A stretch of 64,000 bases of DNA, from assembly GCF_963675165.1 (NCBI RefSeq), contig NC_087393.1:5473702-5537701 (forward strand). The letters are read 5' to 3'. This document shows, piece by piece, positions 22,991-42,529 of the stretch. The translations under genes were made by a program, and so were the position numbers. This stretch comes from Halichondria panicea. Taxonomy: Eukaryota; Porifera; Demospongiae; Suberitida; Halichondriidae. The notes under the pieces are model-generated. The model was given only the letters and a program-made list of their open reading frames with translations. It made no database searches and had not been told where the DNA came from. Every line of letters starts with the position of its first letter. The stretch's first letter is position 1.

Positions 22991-25900
22991 ATGTTGACAT
23001 CTACAGTACTGAGGACACCTAGATCTGATGTCTTTGTTTGGAAATGTCTTATGGTCTTGACAGGTATATATGTCATGCAAAGATAGTATCCAGTTCAGCA
23101 TAAGCCAAGTCATTTCAATAACCAACAGTGGATCTACGTGCTCAGAATCTGTATGCTGTGCATCCTCAACCTTTAATGCAGATACTCAGTTTCAGCTGCT
23201 GGAGACTGGTGTCTTTACGTATGGAATAGTTGTTTTATCTTCTATTCTGGGATTCGTTGATGCAACAGACTTTGGTGTACTCTCGTATACTCTGAATGCA
23301 GCTGAGCTCATGAACTCCATGATTACCATCGACCCTTTTGGTGCCACTAGTAACACTCTGAGAATCGTCAAATTTATAATAATTGGTGAGGGAGATATAA
23401 TATTTAATTATGCGTTTAAATGTACTAACCCTCCACAGCCGTTAATGACTCTTCAACTACCAACCCCTCATCAGCTTTTATTGACCCCTCAAATACTGAC
23501 CCCTCAACTGCTGACTCCACTGCTGAGGCTAGCCCTGAAAGCAGCTCTGTCCCGGTGGTCCTAGGTGCAGTGGTTGGTGCACTGGTGTTTGTGCTGCTAC
23601 TGATAATAGCCGTCATTGTGTTGTTTGTGTGTATTTGTACGAGAATGAAATCCACTGTTAAACAGAATCTCGAGGGAATGAGTTATACCATCTGGAAAAG
23701 TGGGACTGGTGAGTGCATGTACTAGTAGATCATGCAGTCTGGATACCTGAGCCTCTCAATGTACAGCGGAGTATTACTGCCTATATAACTAGACCACAAA
23801 CACGTTATTTTTGTGCTCTGTTAAGCTAGGATTTGCCGGGAATTAAAGCATGGAAACATGCAACAGGTTAATTTATCACATTTCACATACTTAATATACA
23901 ATCATTGTGATTCATATGCACATACATGTAATGTACATTGTGTCACATGCATACACTTCCAAACAAGCGTACGTGTGTAACAATGCACACAATGCACACT
24001 ATTTGTTGTACACACGACACACACACACATAGGAGAGGTGATCATGGATCCCAACTCTCCAACACAACTAGCAGAAGCTTTACATAACAACCCATCGTAC
24101 AAAGCAAACACAGACTTTCCCATATATGCGGAAGTTGATGCTACCCTTATTGAAACCATGGTAACTGTAATTATATATTGTCTGTATGAATGGAGACGGC
24201 CTGATACATAGCGACTGGTGAACGTCACGTGACACGTGACGTTGGTCATTGCCATGCAATTTCCTCAGTAAATTTTGTACAACTTTTTATATGATGTCAC
24301 TGCATATACAGAGCCACGAGTATGATACTGTAACACCAGATGAGCAGACACAGTTGAGTGAGCCAGAGGTGTGTAATTATGGCATTACTTGAGGCAATAA
24401 TGTTTTCATGTCTTTGTGCAGGACTACGCATACGATACTGTACCAGATCAACCAGCAGAAGTGGAAGACCCAGTACTAGTGTATAAGGGAGGAGAACCAG
24501 AGAAGGGAGAACCAGAGGAGGGAGAGCCAGAGGCTGGACAGCCAGAGGAGGGAGAGCCAGAGAAGGGAGAGCGAGAAGCTGGAGAGGCAGACTATTGCAT
24601 AAGCGTAAGAAGCAAAGTAATCCAAAGATGCTTGCATGTGACCCCCTCATTCTCCCGTATACAGGACTACGAGACTATAGAAGCTAGGTGTACACGAGCG
24701 GGAGAGCAGAATCCAACTGAGCCAGAGGTGATGAAGCCAGTGGTTGATATAAAGTCACGTAATTGTTCAAAATTGCATGTCCCGCGATAGCTAATTAATA
24801 TGTCTGCCTGTACGTGTTGGAGGAGGTGAAGCCATAAGAGAGTGTGTATAGCCTCTAATCCCCCCTGCGTTGCCCCCCCCCCAGAATACTGATTTTAGTA
24901 TCACCGACGCTATCTTCATGGTCCCAGCCTTCGATGTGAACTCATTCTGTGATCAGTTACTTTAGAACAAGATTAAAACAATCTCACACTCAACCATCAA
25001 GTGAGTCGACTGTGTGAGGTGGTGTGTGTGTGTGTGCGCATTTGTAAATTGTACTTTACCGCAAACAAGCTGTATACTTGGCACTGCATGATGGCCCATA
25101 CATAAACCCTCCATTCTGATCAACCCTCCTCCACAGGCTTAAGGAGAAGCTTGGTGCTGGGCAGTTTGGCACAGTACACAAGGTGGAGATGCTCACTGAA
25201 GATAAGACCTCTCAGCTGGTGGCTGTGAAGGTGCTCAACAAAGGAGTGGATGAGGCAGACAAAGTCAAGTTCCTCCAGGAGGCGGCCATCATGGGTCAGT
25301 TTAGGCATCCCAATATCATGAAGCTGTACGGAGTGGTGACTGAAGAAGAGCCGGTGAGTGTTTTATAAAGTGTACTCTAGCTATTATGACAGCATGTTTT
25401 GGTAGCTCCCTGAACTCAGATCCGTAAGTTAAGTTTGGATTGCCCAACTATACATGATTGTTCTGCAGCTCTGTATATTAATTGAGTGAATGCAGGTGAT
25501 GTGATAGTACTGGAGCTGTTGTTGACTGGTGACCTGAGGAACCAGCTCATTAATAGCAAAGAGGGGTACGTACAAACTATAGTGCATTAATTAAACTGTG
25601 CTATTATGTGACATCATCATGTTATTGATTTGCCGACAGCTATAGCCTAAAAATGAGCAAAACTATAATTATTTGCAGATGTATAACAAATCTAACCTCC
25701 TGCAATGTTTGACCCCGGCCATGCAGGAAGAACTGTGGTATTGATGTCCACACTTTACTGAGCTACTGCCGACAGATAGCCTCAGGCATGGCGTACTTGT
25801 CTAGTAAGGCATTTGTGCACAGAGACCTGGCAGCCAGGAATATACTAGTGTCAGAGGAGGGAGTGTGTAAGGTGGGGGGGGGTGTGTGTGTGTGTGGGTG

Positions 25901-26710
25901 TGTGGGTGTAAGGGGGAGGGCATTATTACTTGACTTAATATTGTTACAGATTGCAAATTTTGGAATGTCACGAGAGTTAATGGACGAAGATTGCTACATT
26001 TCCTACGGAGGGAAAATCCCTGTGAAGTGGACTGCCCCTGAGGTGAGAACAAACTAACCACATGATGTCGACAGATTTATATTAATGTCATGTTGCTTAT
26101 ATAGGCCCTCCATTACAAGCAGTATTCAGTGGCCAGTGATGTGTGGAGCTTTGGTTGTGTCATGTACGAGATATGGAGTCTGGGGCACAAACCATTTGAA
26201 GCTTTCTCTAACAAGCAAGTGAGTGTACTGATCATCACGAGCATTTGTGCTCACTAACTGAACTCCCCACAGACAATCAAGGAGGTTGACGAAGGATACA
26301 GATTGGCCCCTCCCCCTGGGACCCCCCGGACAGTTTACAAATTCATGATGGAATGTTGGTGAGTGTATAACCATAGAGTTATGAGTCATCATTTTGTACC
26401 CTATAAAACCATTAATTACTCTGTGCTGTTTTGTCAGATAGTAATCCACTCACCCCATGCATTTCTCACACGCCCACACACTAGGCACCCTGTGAAGGGA
26501 GAGAGACCCACATTCACTGAGCTGATGCAGGAGCTTAGTCTACCAGACACCAAGCTCCTGCACTGGAGGGACGAGGACAGGGACACACACCCTGAGGCTA
26601 ATACTCTCGGAGCACCCCTCAACTTCACAGAGCACCTGTACATGGACTTACAAGAGAGCTATGTTGTGTCAAAGAATAGTGTAGGAACGTATGAAACTAC
26701 TGACAGTTAG
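22991..26710 (+). pseudogene. Receptor C: broken receptor tyrosine kinase
   Basis: The layout parallels receptor D: signal exon 22991-23063, ectodomain remnant ending 23385, stalk plus membrane span 23439-23708, tyrosine-motif exons 24033-24160 (NNPSYKANTDFPIYAEVD), 24312-24368 (HEYDTVTPDE), 24422-24604 (DYAYDTVPD plus a GEPEKGEPEEG repeat) and 24665-24727 (DYETIEA), then kinase exons from 24885 to 26710. Lesions: the first half of the ectodomain exon with its acceptor is gone; TAG at 24963-24965 stops the juxtamembrane exon where D has Val; a 2-base insertion in exon 25496-25565 (GTGATGTGATAG against GTGATGATAG) shifts frame in the hinge; and the Mg-binding DFG is NFG (25956-25964). HRDLAARN and the glycine loop GAGQFGTV persist. 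It could still yield a truncated kinase-less protein but is best read as a pseudogene. Confidence 0.88.
24221..24243. promoter_or_regulatory. Perfect 23-bp palindrome with two CACGTG E-boxes
   Basis: Arms AACGTCACGTG and CACGTGACGTT flank a single A. Each arm has a CACGTG E-box overlapping a TGACGT/ACGTCA CRE half site. It lies in an intron of receptor C between two tyrosine-motif exons. Binding is inference. Confidence 0.6.
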
Positions 26711-27350
26711 TCATTCTACTTTGTGAATTAATGCTATCGTTTTAATAAATCACATCTTAAAATTGCAACTATATAAATGGCAAATGGCTGCTGAAGTGAA
26801 TGCTGCTGGTATACTGAACTATCACTGACAATATACTAAGTATCAACTCATGATTTTCTACACACATGTATATACATGCAGCCATTAGTGTTGTGTGTGT
26901 ACAGTAAGTGTTGTGTCTGGTGATACTTTCTCTTCACATGTACTTGTGTAAACTGGGTGGGTTGTTTTGTAGTTACTAGTGTGTGTTCATTGATGTCAAA
27001 GATTTTGACGTGAGGTATTTGAGAAATAATGTTGGCTGAATTAATTCTGTTTTTTTATAGCTATCGTTTTGATAAATCACATCTTAACTTTGTCTATAAA
27101 GTTTGTTTGTTAGGCTCAGGAGTATCTAGATCTAACCTGCAAAATAACTATAGTGACCACTCTGAGCTGCAAAATAAAGTGGGTGGGGCTGGCTGCAACA
27201 AGCTGATGCGGTCAGTGAAGTCATACAAAGTTCTGTGTGGGCTGAGGAAGTTGTGGTGAAGGAAGTATGTGTTGGGTGTTGCAGTATCAGCACAGCAATA
27301 GCAAAAGATAGCTAGCTGCAATAGAGATACTAGAGGCCACCTTACAGAAG
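26711..27350. other. Intergenic region between receptors C and D
   Basis: About 640 bases. It begins with an AATAAA (26744-26749) that can serve receptor C, and a partly repeated copy of the sequence around it (GATAAATCACATCTTAA) recurs near 27072. No coding frame of note; the D promoter must lie in its last part. Confidence 0.5.
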
Positions 27351-34680
<7,330 letters not shown>

Positions 34681-35041
34681 TTAGCCAGTCAATTTTTTTA
34701 CCTCTACTCATATGAATAGACACATTCGCTATTTTTTTGTTAAAGATGAATCATATCTTACATGTTGTTTTGAAACTTTAAATAAAATGTAACTTGGCAA
34801 CTACATAGATCTATATGAATAATTAATCTCCAGCACCAAGTGTAAAGTCATGCTGATGCGGTAAATCTGTTTAGCACTGCCGATCATGAGATGCTAAATA
34901 GATTCATATAGACCACCGCATCGAATGTAGTTCCCCTGAGTCATAATAATGAATATACTCGATGCAAAATATTAATGCACGGCTTTGCATGGCTTTGTAT
35001 GTCAAAAAACAAGTGAACTGTGGTTGGTATCTAGTAGTTGG
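34681..35041. other. Gap between convergent receptor D and Cys-rich gene E1
   Basis: 361 bases with an AATAAA (34781-34786) about 100 bases past the receptor D stop codon. No coding frame. The two genes converge here. Confidence 0.55.
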
Positions 35042-35913
35042 TTAACTCCATACTGTAGCACAGCTATATACAAGTAATGCCAGGACAACCGTCAAATGTA
35101 CTACAGCAGTAACATCTGCAGAGTTAGTAGGTCCTACGATATTCATTTGAGTTACTAGTGCTGGTTCGGTGTACGTAGTTATTAAATCCGCGTAGTCCGG
35201 TATGTTGCACACAGAGCTCACTACCGTGCAGTCACTGGAGAGTAGAGCAGGTCGTCCATCAATCTCAGTCAAAAATCGATTTGCTTCATTTATGCAACAA
35301 GGTAGCTGTATAATGAACAGTGCACCATTAATTATGTATTGGTATACATGTACACACTCACCGCTTGCACAGAAGCATTGCAAGCATCTGATTGGCTACA
35401 GTTGGAGTCGAGACATGCAGCTCGCATTGGTTGAAGAATTTCTGTCGTGAGTTGCTCATCAATGTACTGAAAGTCGACACAGTAGCGAGTGTTGTCCTCA
35501 TTTCTTGAGCAGACTAGAGGGAATGTATATCTACACAGGCATGGTCAGTGCAGTGCTTCACTTACCAATCTCACTGTAGCTCAAGTTGCAAGCAGCTTCA
35601 AAGAAAATGTTCACAGCTATTGCACACTGGCTGGGACAAAAGTCTGACAGAGTGGCATTCGTGATTGATTGACCCTGTATATGCATGCATGGAATAATGA
35701 TGGAGTTGACATGCATAGCTGCACACAATTGATATTACTCACTGAGTCAAAGATGTCGTAAGGTGAACAGTCCTGCCCATCCATGAATGTGCCCACATTA
35801 TTAACAAAGCAGTCTGATGTTGTTCCCTGGGTCACAGTAATCCCAGCAATAACAAGGATGAAGAAGATCAGACAGATCACAACAGAGAGTCTTGTACTAG
35901 TAATGCTCATCAT
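35042..35913 (-). CDS. Cys-rich surface protein E1 (secreted or GPI-anchored)
   Basis: Four exons (35913-35743, 35674-35566, 35513-35362, 35305-35042) close to 231 residues. A signal peptide (VVICLIFFILVIAGITVTQG) is followed by a cysteine-rich body: DCFVNNVGTFMDGQDCSPYD, DFCPSQCAIAVNIFFEAACNLSYSEI, VCSRN, YCVDFQYIDE, ACLDSNCSQSDACN, LPCCINEANRFL and DCTVVSSVCN. The last about 22 residues are hydrophobic (VVHLTVVLALLVYSCA), as in a GPI-attachment signal or a C-terminal anchor. I do not recognise the family. Two close copies (E2, E3) have the same exon phases. It lies 219 bases downstream of the stop codon of P450 copy 1 on the same strand. Confidence 0.82.
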
Positions 35914-36132
35914 TGTTTCTTTACTATACTGTTAGCTATAGACTAGTGCAACTGCATGAGCTCTGAAAAACATGGGGGATGCTGTCTATGTATATCTTAT
36001 TATCAGGAGTGCATGAATATCAACCATGCATGTACATGCATGTATACATTATTATACACAGCTGCACACACAAAGCAATGTTTTCCGACTATATATACTA
36101 GAACAGTTGACACAGTCCTAACTAAACATTAT

Positions 36133-38889
36133 CTAGCATAGTTGAATAGTGCAGTTGACAGTGTCCTGTGGCTGCATGGTTGTCCTCTGTACACGAACAA
36201 GCTGATAGCCGGAGGGAAGCGTGACTTGGTAGGTCTGAATCAGACGAGCAAGGATCATCTTGGCCTCCATCTGCAAGAAAGTAAATACATACATCAATGT
36301 ACGAGTGAAAATAATGCACTAATATATTAATGTATAATATAGCTGTGTAGATCTTACCAGTGCAAAGTGCTTCCCAATACAAGAGCGATGGCCGAGACCA
36401 AACGGAAAGAAGACAAAAGAACTGGGCCTGTAGTGGAACCATCCATGCATGTGTAGGTTACTGTGACAATACATTCTATGGTACTTACTGAGTGTTTTGA
36501 GGGCTGAAACGATCAGGATTGAAAGTGTCTGGCTCATCAAAATACTCAGGCATTCGACAGAGCACAGATGAAGGCAGCTGCAAGGAATAGAATTAGGTAC
36601 ACTGTATATACAAGTAGACATGAGATCGTTACTATGAGAGATGTTCCTCCTGGGACGTGGTAACCACCGACATCCAGGCCCTCAGGGGCAACCTCCTTGG
36701 CAATCCCAGGCACAGGTGGATGCATTCTCAACGTTTCCAAGAGAACCTGATAAAGGGAATGTTAGAACAAACACCTATTACCTAGAGCACTGTGGTAATT
36801 GTCTTTTTTTTATACATGTCAGTTGTGCATGTACACACTTATAAGTATGTTGAACACACAATATACCTGCTCAGTATACTCTAGTTTCTGTAGAAGTTCT
36901 TTGGTGATATTGGTCTCCTCACCCAGAACCTCCTTCACCTCAGCCTGCAACCTGTATGAGTACAGTATCAACATGTACATTCTAATACTGGGATTGTCAG
37001 TACCTTTCAAGGACAGTTGGATGAGTGTGTACCATGACTACTGCAAATGACAACAAGTTGCTTGTAGTTTCTTGTCCTGAAAATTAATAGCATAGAGAGA
37101 TTTGGGTAAAAGTTCTCAAGGCTATGGTACAAACATACCGGCAATGTAGTATGTAACAAAGTCATCAACCAACTCTTCAATGTCGACAGTGCTCTGTGTA
37201 GCTGCATAAGGGCAAGTATAGAGTAATGGCTGTACTTATAATAATATAGGTGTTTTAGTTAACTCACAGGCTACTTGAGGATGTGTGTGAGGATATCGTT
37301 TGGAACTTCAGCTCCACTCTCGATCATTTCAATCCTCTTCTTGATACAGTCCTTGCCAATCATTCTGAGAGCTCGAGCAGTTTGTTTGTACACCCTCGTC
37401 TCAAAAGGATGAAGTATCTACATAATTAACTCAAGTATCGTTGTGTACATTTTAACGCAGGTTACATTTTTAGCGTACTAGAGCTGGCTCTGATGATCCA
37501 TTTGTTAAAATAGGCCAAAATAGACTTTTAATTTTAACTGAAAGGTTTCTGCTGTATTACTGAAACATTTGCGAATTTTGCAATGGTTGATCAATTCGCA
37601 ACAATAAAATCTCATGATCCTTGCCAGAACGCAATAGTTAGATTGTAAAAGGTCAAATTTTCTGCTGATTTTGCTAATGCACAAGTTTTTCACCAGCAAA
37701 ATATTCTAGTAATATGATATCTAATCTTTCTATCTGTTACGACCAATGGAACTAAAGTTATGAACTCTTAAATTTAACGCTATACGTACCTGAAACATGT
37801 TGGTTGAGACTCTTTTGCAAACCACGTAAACTGCTATTTATCAGAAATGTCAGCTTTCCATTTTGGTTATTCGGTGTCAATCCCAACATGTGGGTGTTCC
37901 AACTCTTGGTAAAGTCAGTACCAAAAGCAACCTATAGAACAACAAACTTTAAATGATTGCACTGATAGCAGATTGTTTGCACCTTGCTAATGACGTCCAG
38001 CGTAACCTCAGAGAGGTGTTCTTTCATAGGGACTGGGGTCACTCCATCAGTAAAGGGTGCTAGCTTCTCAAGGAACAGATCAATACAGCTATTGAATGCA
38101 GGAAGAATACCTTCCAAATAGCTGTGTAAGGGAAAATAGAGCAATATCAATAATGTTACAGTATGTAAATTAAAGTACCTTTTCTTGAATGCTGAGTCAT
38201 ACATGCGTCTCCTTGGTTTCCACACGTCGTAATCAGGAATAGAAAATATGCCTCTGCCCATGAATCTGAATCCATTTGTTGTCACCTAGCTTTAGTGGCT
38301 CAATGGATATTGAATACTCACCTTTCTCCAAACAAGTACCTAAACTTGTTCATCATGTACGATGATTTAGGATTCTTTGGTTGCATTACGATGTCCTTAA
38401 TGACGTCTGGGTCGGTTACCACAACCATTGCTTGGGTGAGCAAATGTACAACGTAGATGGAGCTACTGCAATCAGCCTGCCTGCACACGGTAAGAAGTAA
38501 GAACATCATTATGAGTCATCTATGTACCCTCAGTGACAGTAGAGAATCAAATTTTCAAACCCTCACCATCAAAACAGAACTCACTAGTACATGAGGCTTA
38601 CCATTTAGCTAACAACACTTGCATCGGTGCTTCTTCATTTCCCATGCGAATAGCGTCCGGTAAGTGTCCCAAATAAAAGCTGCAGAAAATGAGATGACAA
38701 TAGATTATTCCTCATTATTATTATTAGTTGGTCTGCCACATACTTTGATTTCTTGGGTGACGGGATGTGCGAGTATTTCTTGCCGTGGTAGTATGTGTAG
38801 ACAGTGAAGGCAAGGAAAGCAGCTACTGCTAGGCACAGGATCAGGAGCCCACTGGCTGAGTATATAACGACTGTGGTCATTGATTCCAT
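36133..38889 (-). pseudogene. CYP46-like cytochrome P450, copy 1, with two frameshifts
   Basis: Fourteen exons, collinear with intact copy 3. They run from the N-terminal membrane anchor (38889-38744) through 38679-38602, 38480-38322, 38265-38179, 38121-37983, 37931-37790, 37417-37268, 37201-37139, 37076-37004, 36951-36867, 36746-36633, 36577-36489 and 36427-36358 to 36270-36133. The I-helix AGQETTS, ExxR (ETLR) and heme loop FPFGLGHRSCIG are all present. Compared with copy 3, exon 6 lacks two bases near its end (CCAACATG against CCAACCTATG, about 37796-37804) and exon 7 lacks one C (CCTCAAG against CCTCCAAG, about 37278). The first shift brings an immediate TGA in exon 7. Family role by analogy: microsomal sterol or fatty-acid hydroxylation. 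The lesions could be sequencing errors, but three bases lost at two places fits early decay. Confidence 0.8.
37455..37785. repeat. Foldback-type repeat in P450 copy 1 intron 6
   Basis: Begins TTTTAACGCAGGTTACATTT, then TTAGCGTACTAGAGCTGGCT, and ends with GACCAATGGAACTAAAGTTATGAACTC then TTTAACGC, that is, the terminal TTTAACGC appears at both ends. It shares pieces with the elements at 13440, 41290, 48540 and 52500. Confidence 0.6.
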
Positions 38890-39391
38890 TTTCTTGAATT
38901 TGATGTGAATGATTTGACTGTTTCTTTTGTATTCTAGTAGACTAAGTAGTGCCAGACAGCGGTGGTGTTATTGTCTCAATAGAGGAAGTCAGTTGCATCA
39001 GAACTCGAACTCAGGAAACTGATGCAAGGGCTGGTAATTAAACACCAAAAAGCAGCTATACAAAAGGGGGAGGAGCTCAACTATCGTTACAACAGAGAAA
39101 AGTCGGTGACAGCAGTGTACCGCAGACATACTCCAAAGCAACACACGACACAATCATGAATAGCAAGCAGCCCCACCCATTCTACATTAGTGATCTTTAC
39201 CAATTCTGGAAAGTTAACTAGACTAGCATGAGGCCGGTAGCTTGTAGCGTATTTATATTGATCTCTCAACCAGTATAAACAAAGGTGAGATCATGTTCTA
39301 TCTCTCTATTTTGCTCTCAACATGCTTTGAATACATATCCATCACTTAAATACTTGCATCATCCACTTAGCCTGGCTAGCTGAGTGGTGAG
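38890..39391. promoter_or_regulatory. Head-to-head promoter region, P450 copy 1 and kinase gene FG1
   Basis: 502 bases between the two start codons; a near copy is at 50013-50547. It contains TATTTATATTG (about 39250), then CAGTATAAACAAAGGTGAG (about 39271), which holds a forkhead-type TAAACA core. Conserved in both cassettes, so probably the shared promoter; the function is inference. Confidence 0.5.
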
Positions 39392-39636
39392 ATGGCTGTA
39401 GGGGCACTGGTGGTGTCTGTCATCATCCTGTTAGTCCTCACTCTGGTAATGGTTGTCCTGTTGCCGCTGTGTCTCTGGCAGAAAGAGGCGTGGTCACAAC
39501 GCTGCAAGGATAGAGCAGCCTCTGTACGCTCCAACGACTCCTCTCAAGGTGATATTCCATTACTATAGTCGCCTTGTTTATTTCACGAGGACTAATTACA
39601 TGCACTGTATCGTTGCTAATAATACTGACTGCTTAG

Positions 39637-39757
39637 TGTGCGTGTGTGTGTGTGTGTGAGTGAGTGTGTGTGTGCGTGTGTGTGTGTGAGTGAGTGAGTG
39701 TGTGAGTGTGTGTGTGTGTGTGCGTGTGTGTGTGTGTGTGTGCGTGTGTGTGTGCGA
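39637..39757. repeat. (TG)n microsatellite in FG1 intron 1
   Basis: Interrupted TG/TGAG/CGTG tract about 90 bases past the first 5' splice site. The same place in FG2 has a longer tract. Confidence 0.9.
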
Positions 39758-41289
39758 TGACTGAAATTCTCATTATATTGGGTTTGTTTTCCTCACAAAT
39801 AGTCCTCAAATTGAAAACAACCATACCTCTCTGTATAACATCAGGCTACATGCTGCCCCCCGTGTATTGACTGCATCACAATACTCCACATAATTACTGA
39901 CTTGTGTACATGTCCAGTGTTGTCCTTGAGCCCCTATCAGATAACAATAATGATGATGGTGTATTGTTCCCTGTGTGTGCGTGTGTACCATGGCTACATT
40001 GTTATGCCTCGAGGCGTATAGCATGCAGTAAAGCTGACTGTGCGTGTCTCTGTGTGTTTATTACTACTCAACGGCATTAAGCGCTCGAGTTCTTGTGGGA
40101 TTTAATATTTTGTGTGGGATGTTTAATTAGATAAACACACTGCTACATATTGTCATGTACTTGACTTCCCCTCCAGCTCTCTCACCAGCTCAGGCAAGGC
40201 AGTATCCACAGCTGAGGTCAAAGTTGAACGTCACCCACCCTCTGTCCGTCCTTGATAACGGCCACACAACGGCAGACAATCTGACCACACCCTATTACGA
40301 TGCAGTGCAAATTGAGGACACAAACGTACTGACAGTGAAAAAATATAAAAAGAAAGTCGAAATTGATTCTGAGCCACACTACGAGTTTGTGAGTAATGCC
40401 GTGACAGATGATCATCGTTCTAGAGATAATAATGGAGTCAAAAGTGCTGTTCAAGCGCGTGTCACCCACCCCATTCGAACTGCCACGCCCCCTAAAGTGA
40501 GGAAGCCAATAAGTGCAATCATACGACAAGAAGACCTGCCTCGAAACTTTACACCAAACACAAAGGTACCTCTGCTGCCACCCACTACAGGGCAGACTAG
40601 AGTAGTACAGCTACCACAACCTCCACCGGCAACGAGGCCATTCCTCAATCCAAAGGTCGAGAGGTCATCCCGACAACCAGACCCCCTACAAAGCCACTAC
40701 GAGTATGCAGATGGACTGCAACTCACAGCCCCCCCCCCTGTTCAAGCCAAACCTGACACCGGCTGAGAATAGACCCAAATCATATGCTGACTATGAGTTT
40801 GCCAGTGGACCTCAAGCACTACCAGCACATTATGAGCTAGTACAGGCCACAGGTGGAGAGCAAGCTGCCACTATCCACAGTGTACAGACTGATGACTCTA
40901 ATTACTATGAAACTGCGGACATGATAGGGGATACTCACTACGACACTGCGGACATGATGCCAACTGGTGGAGATAGTTCCTCAGAGTATGCATACGCCAC
41001 ACCTAACACAAGGAGACAGGTATGAAGGAGTGAAGTGTTGCTATGTCTACTAGTTGCTTAGAACTCTTAATTGTTGTAAAGTTGTTAGTGCGTGTGTATG
41101 ATTATAGCTCTGCACAAAGTACGCATTTGTCCCCCCTCAGATTCAATGTGATAAGGAGGGGTTGTTCCAGGAGCCTGCTAGAGATTGTAGCTCCTTGTAC
41201 GCACAGCTGGACAGTATTAGGGTGGAGCACTACAAGAGAGAGTCCGTCAGGTGAAGAGGGGGAGGGTTGTACAATATGTAGGAAACAGA

Positions 41290-41665
41290 TTTCATTTAAC
41301 GCTATATACATGGGCCCCCTGCATTTTTAGCATACTAGAGTTGGCTCTGTAACTAGAGTTCTGATTGTCCAAATTCAATGATTTTCTGCTTTTCTGAAAG
41401 CTTAGAAGGAGCCTGTTCAGATGGTATGCTCAAATTTTAAATTTGGAACGGGCCATAATTTCCAGAAAAAAACCGTGGGCTATATATAGCCCATGGTATT
41501 TTGTCAAAAACAGGCCCAAAATAGACATTTGATTTTAACACACCATCTTAAAGGCCTCTCTCTAAGCTTTCAGATAAATCCTAAAATTAACGTTATTGGA
41601 CCAACGGAACTAATGTTATGGCCGTTCAAAGATTCTCTAGCAGAGTACTATAATGATTACTAGAG
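41290..41665. repeat. Foldback (MITE-like) repeat in FG1 intron 3
   Basis: Inverted arms (CTGAAAGCTTAGAAGGAGCC near 41395; CTCTCTCTAAGCTTTCAG near 41560) surround a central palindrome GGGCTATATATAGCCCA (41479-41495). A near-identical copy is at 52500-52870. Confidence 0.75.
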
Positions 41666-42349
41666 TTCTGATGTTCCAATTTAAAGGATTGTGTGATTTT
41701 GTACAATGCGTAGGAAAAAGTATTTAGCAACAATTTTACATTCTGAAAGTCATATTCAATACTTAAGTTTTTTTGCAGTGTGGGGCGCTTGATTGGATCT
41801 GGTCAGTTTGGACGAGTGCACACGGGGGAGTGGCTATCTCCTGAGGGTACCACACTGCCAATAGCTGTCAAGGTACTCAACACAAATGTGGAAGAGGAGC
41901 AAAGAGTCAAGTTCCTCCAGGAGGCGGCCATCATGGGACAGTCATGTAGTGGTGACTGAAGAAGAGCCAGTGAGTGTTGATAATCAGATGTACAACTATG
42001 GCAGCATGTTTTAGTACAGTGAAGCCTGCTAGCTATAGCCTATAGGAGGTACCACCATGCAGTGGTTGTAATAGAGTGATACCATATATATATAGCTACT
42101 AACACATGCACACAATCAATCGGTACTTGCAATGCAGGTGATGATAGTGCTGGAGCTGTTGCTGACTGGTGACCTGAGGAACCAGCTCATCAAGAGCAAG
42201 GAGTGGTATGTTCTATACAGTAACGGTGGCTCTTATGGAACACGCTGAGTAATTTATTGCCTACTTGAATCATTTGATTTTCCTAAAGCTAGCCTGGAGA
42301 ATAGGTAAAGCTATCTCTGTTAGTAGGTATGACCTCCTGCAATGTTTGA

Positions 42350-42529
<180 letters not shown>

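Noticed and set aside
39087-39269. Small minus-strand frame in the P450/kinase promoter region
   Set aside because: Not kept as an open frame in the duplicated promoter at 50013-50547, so unlikely to be coding.
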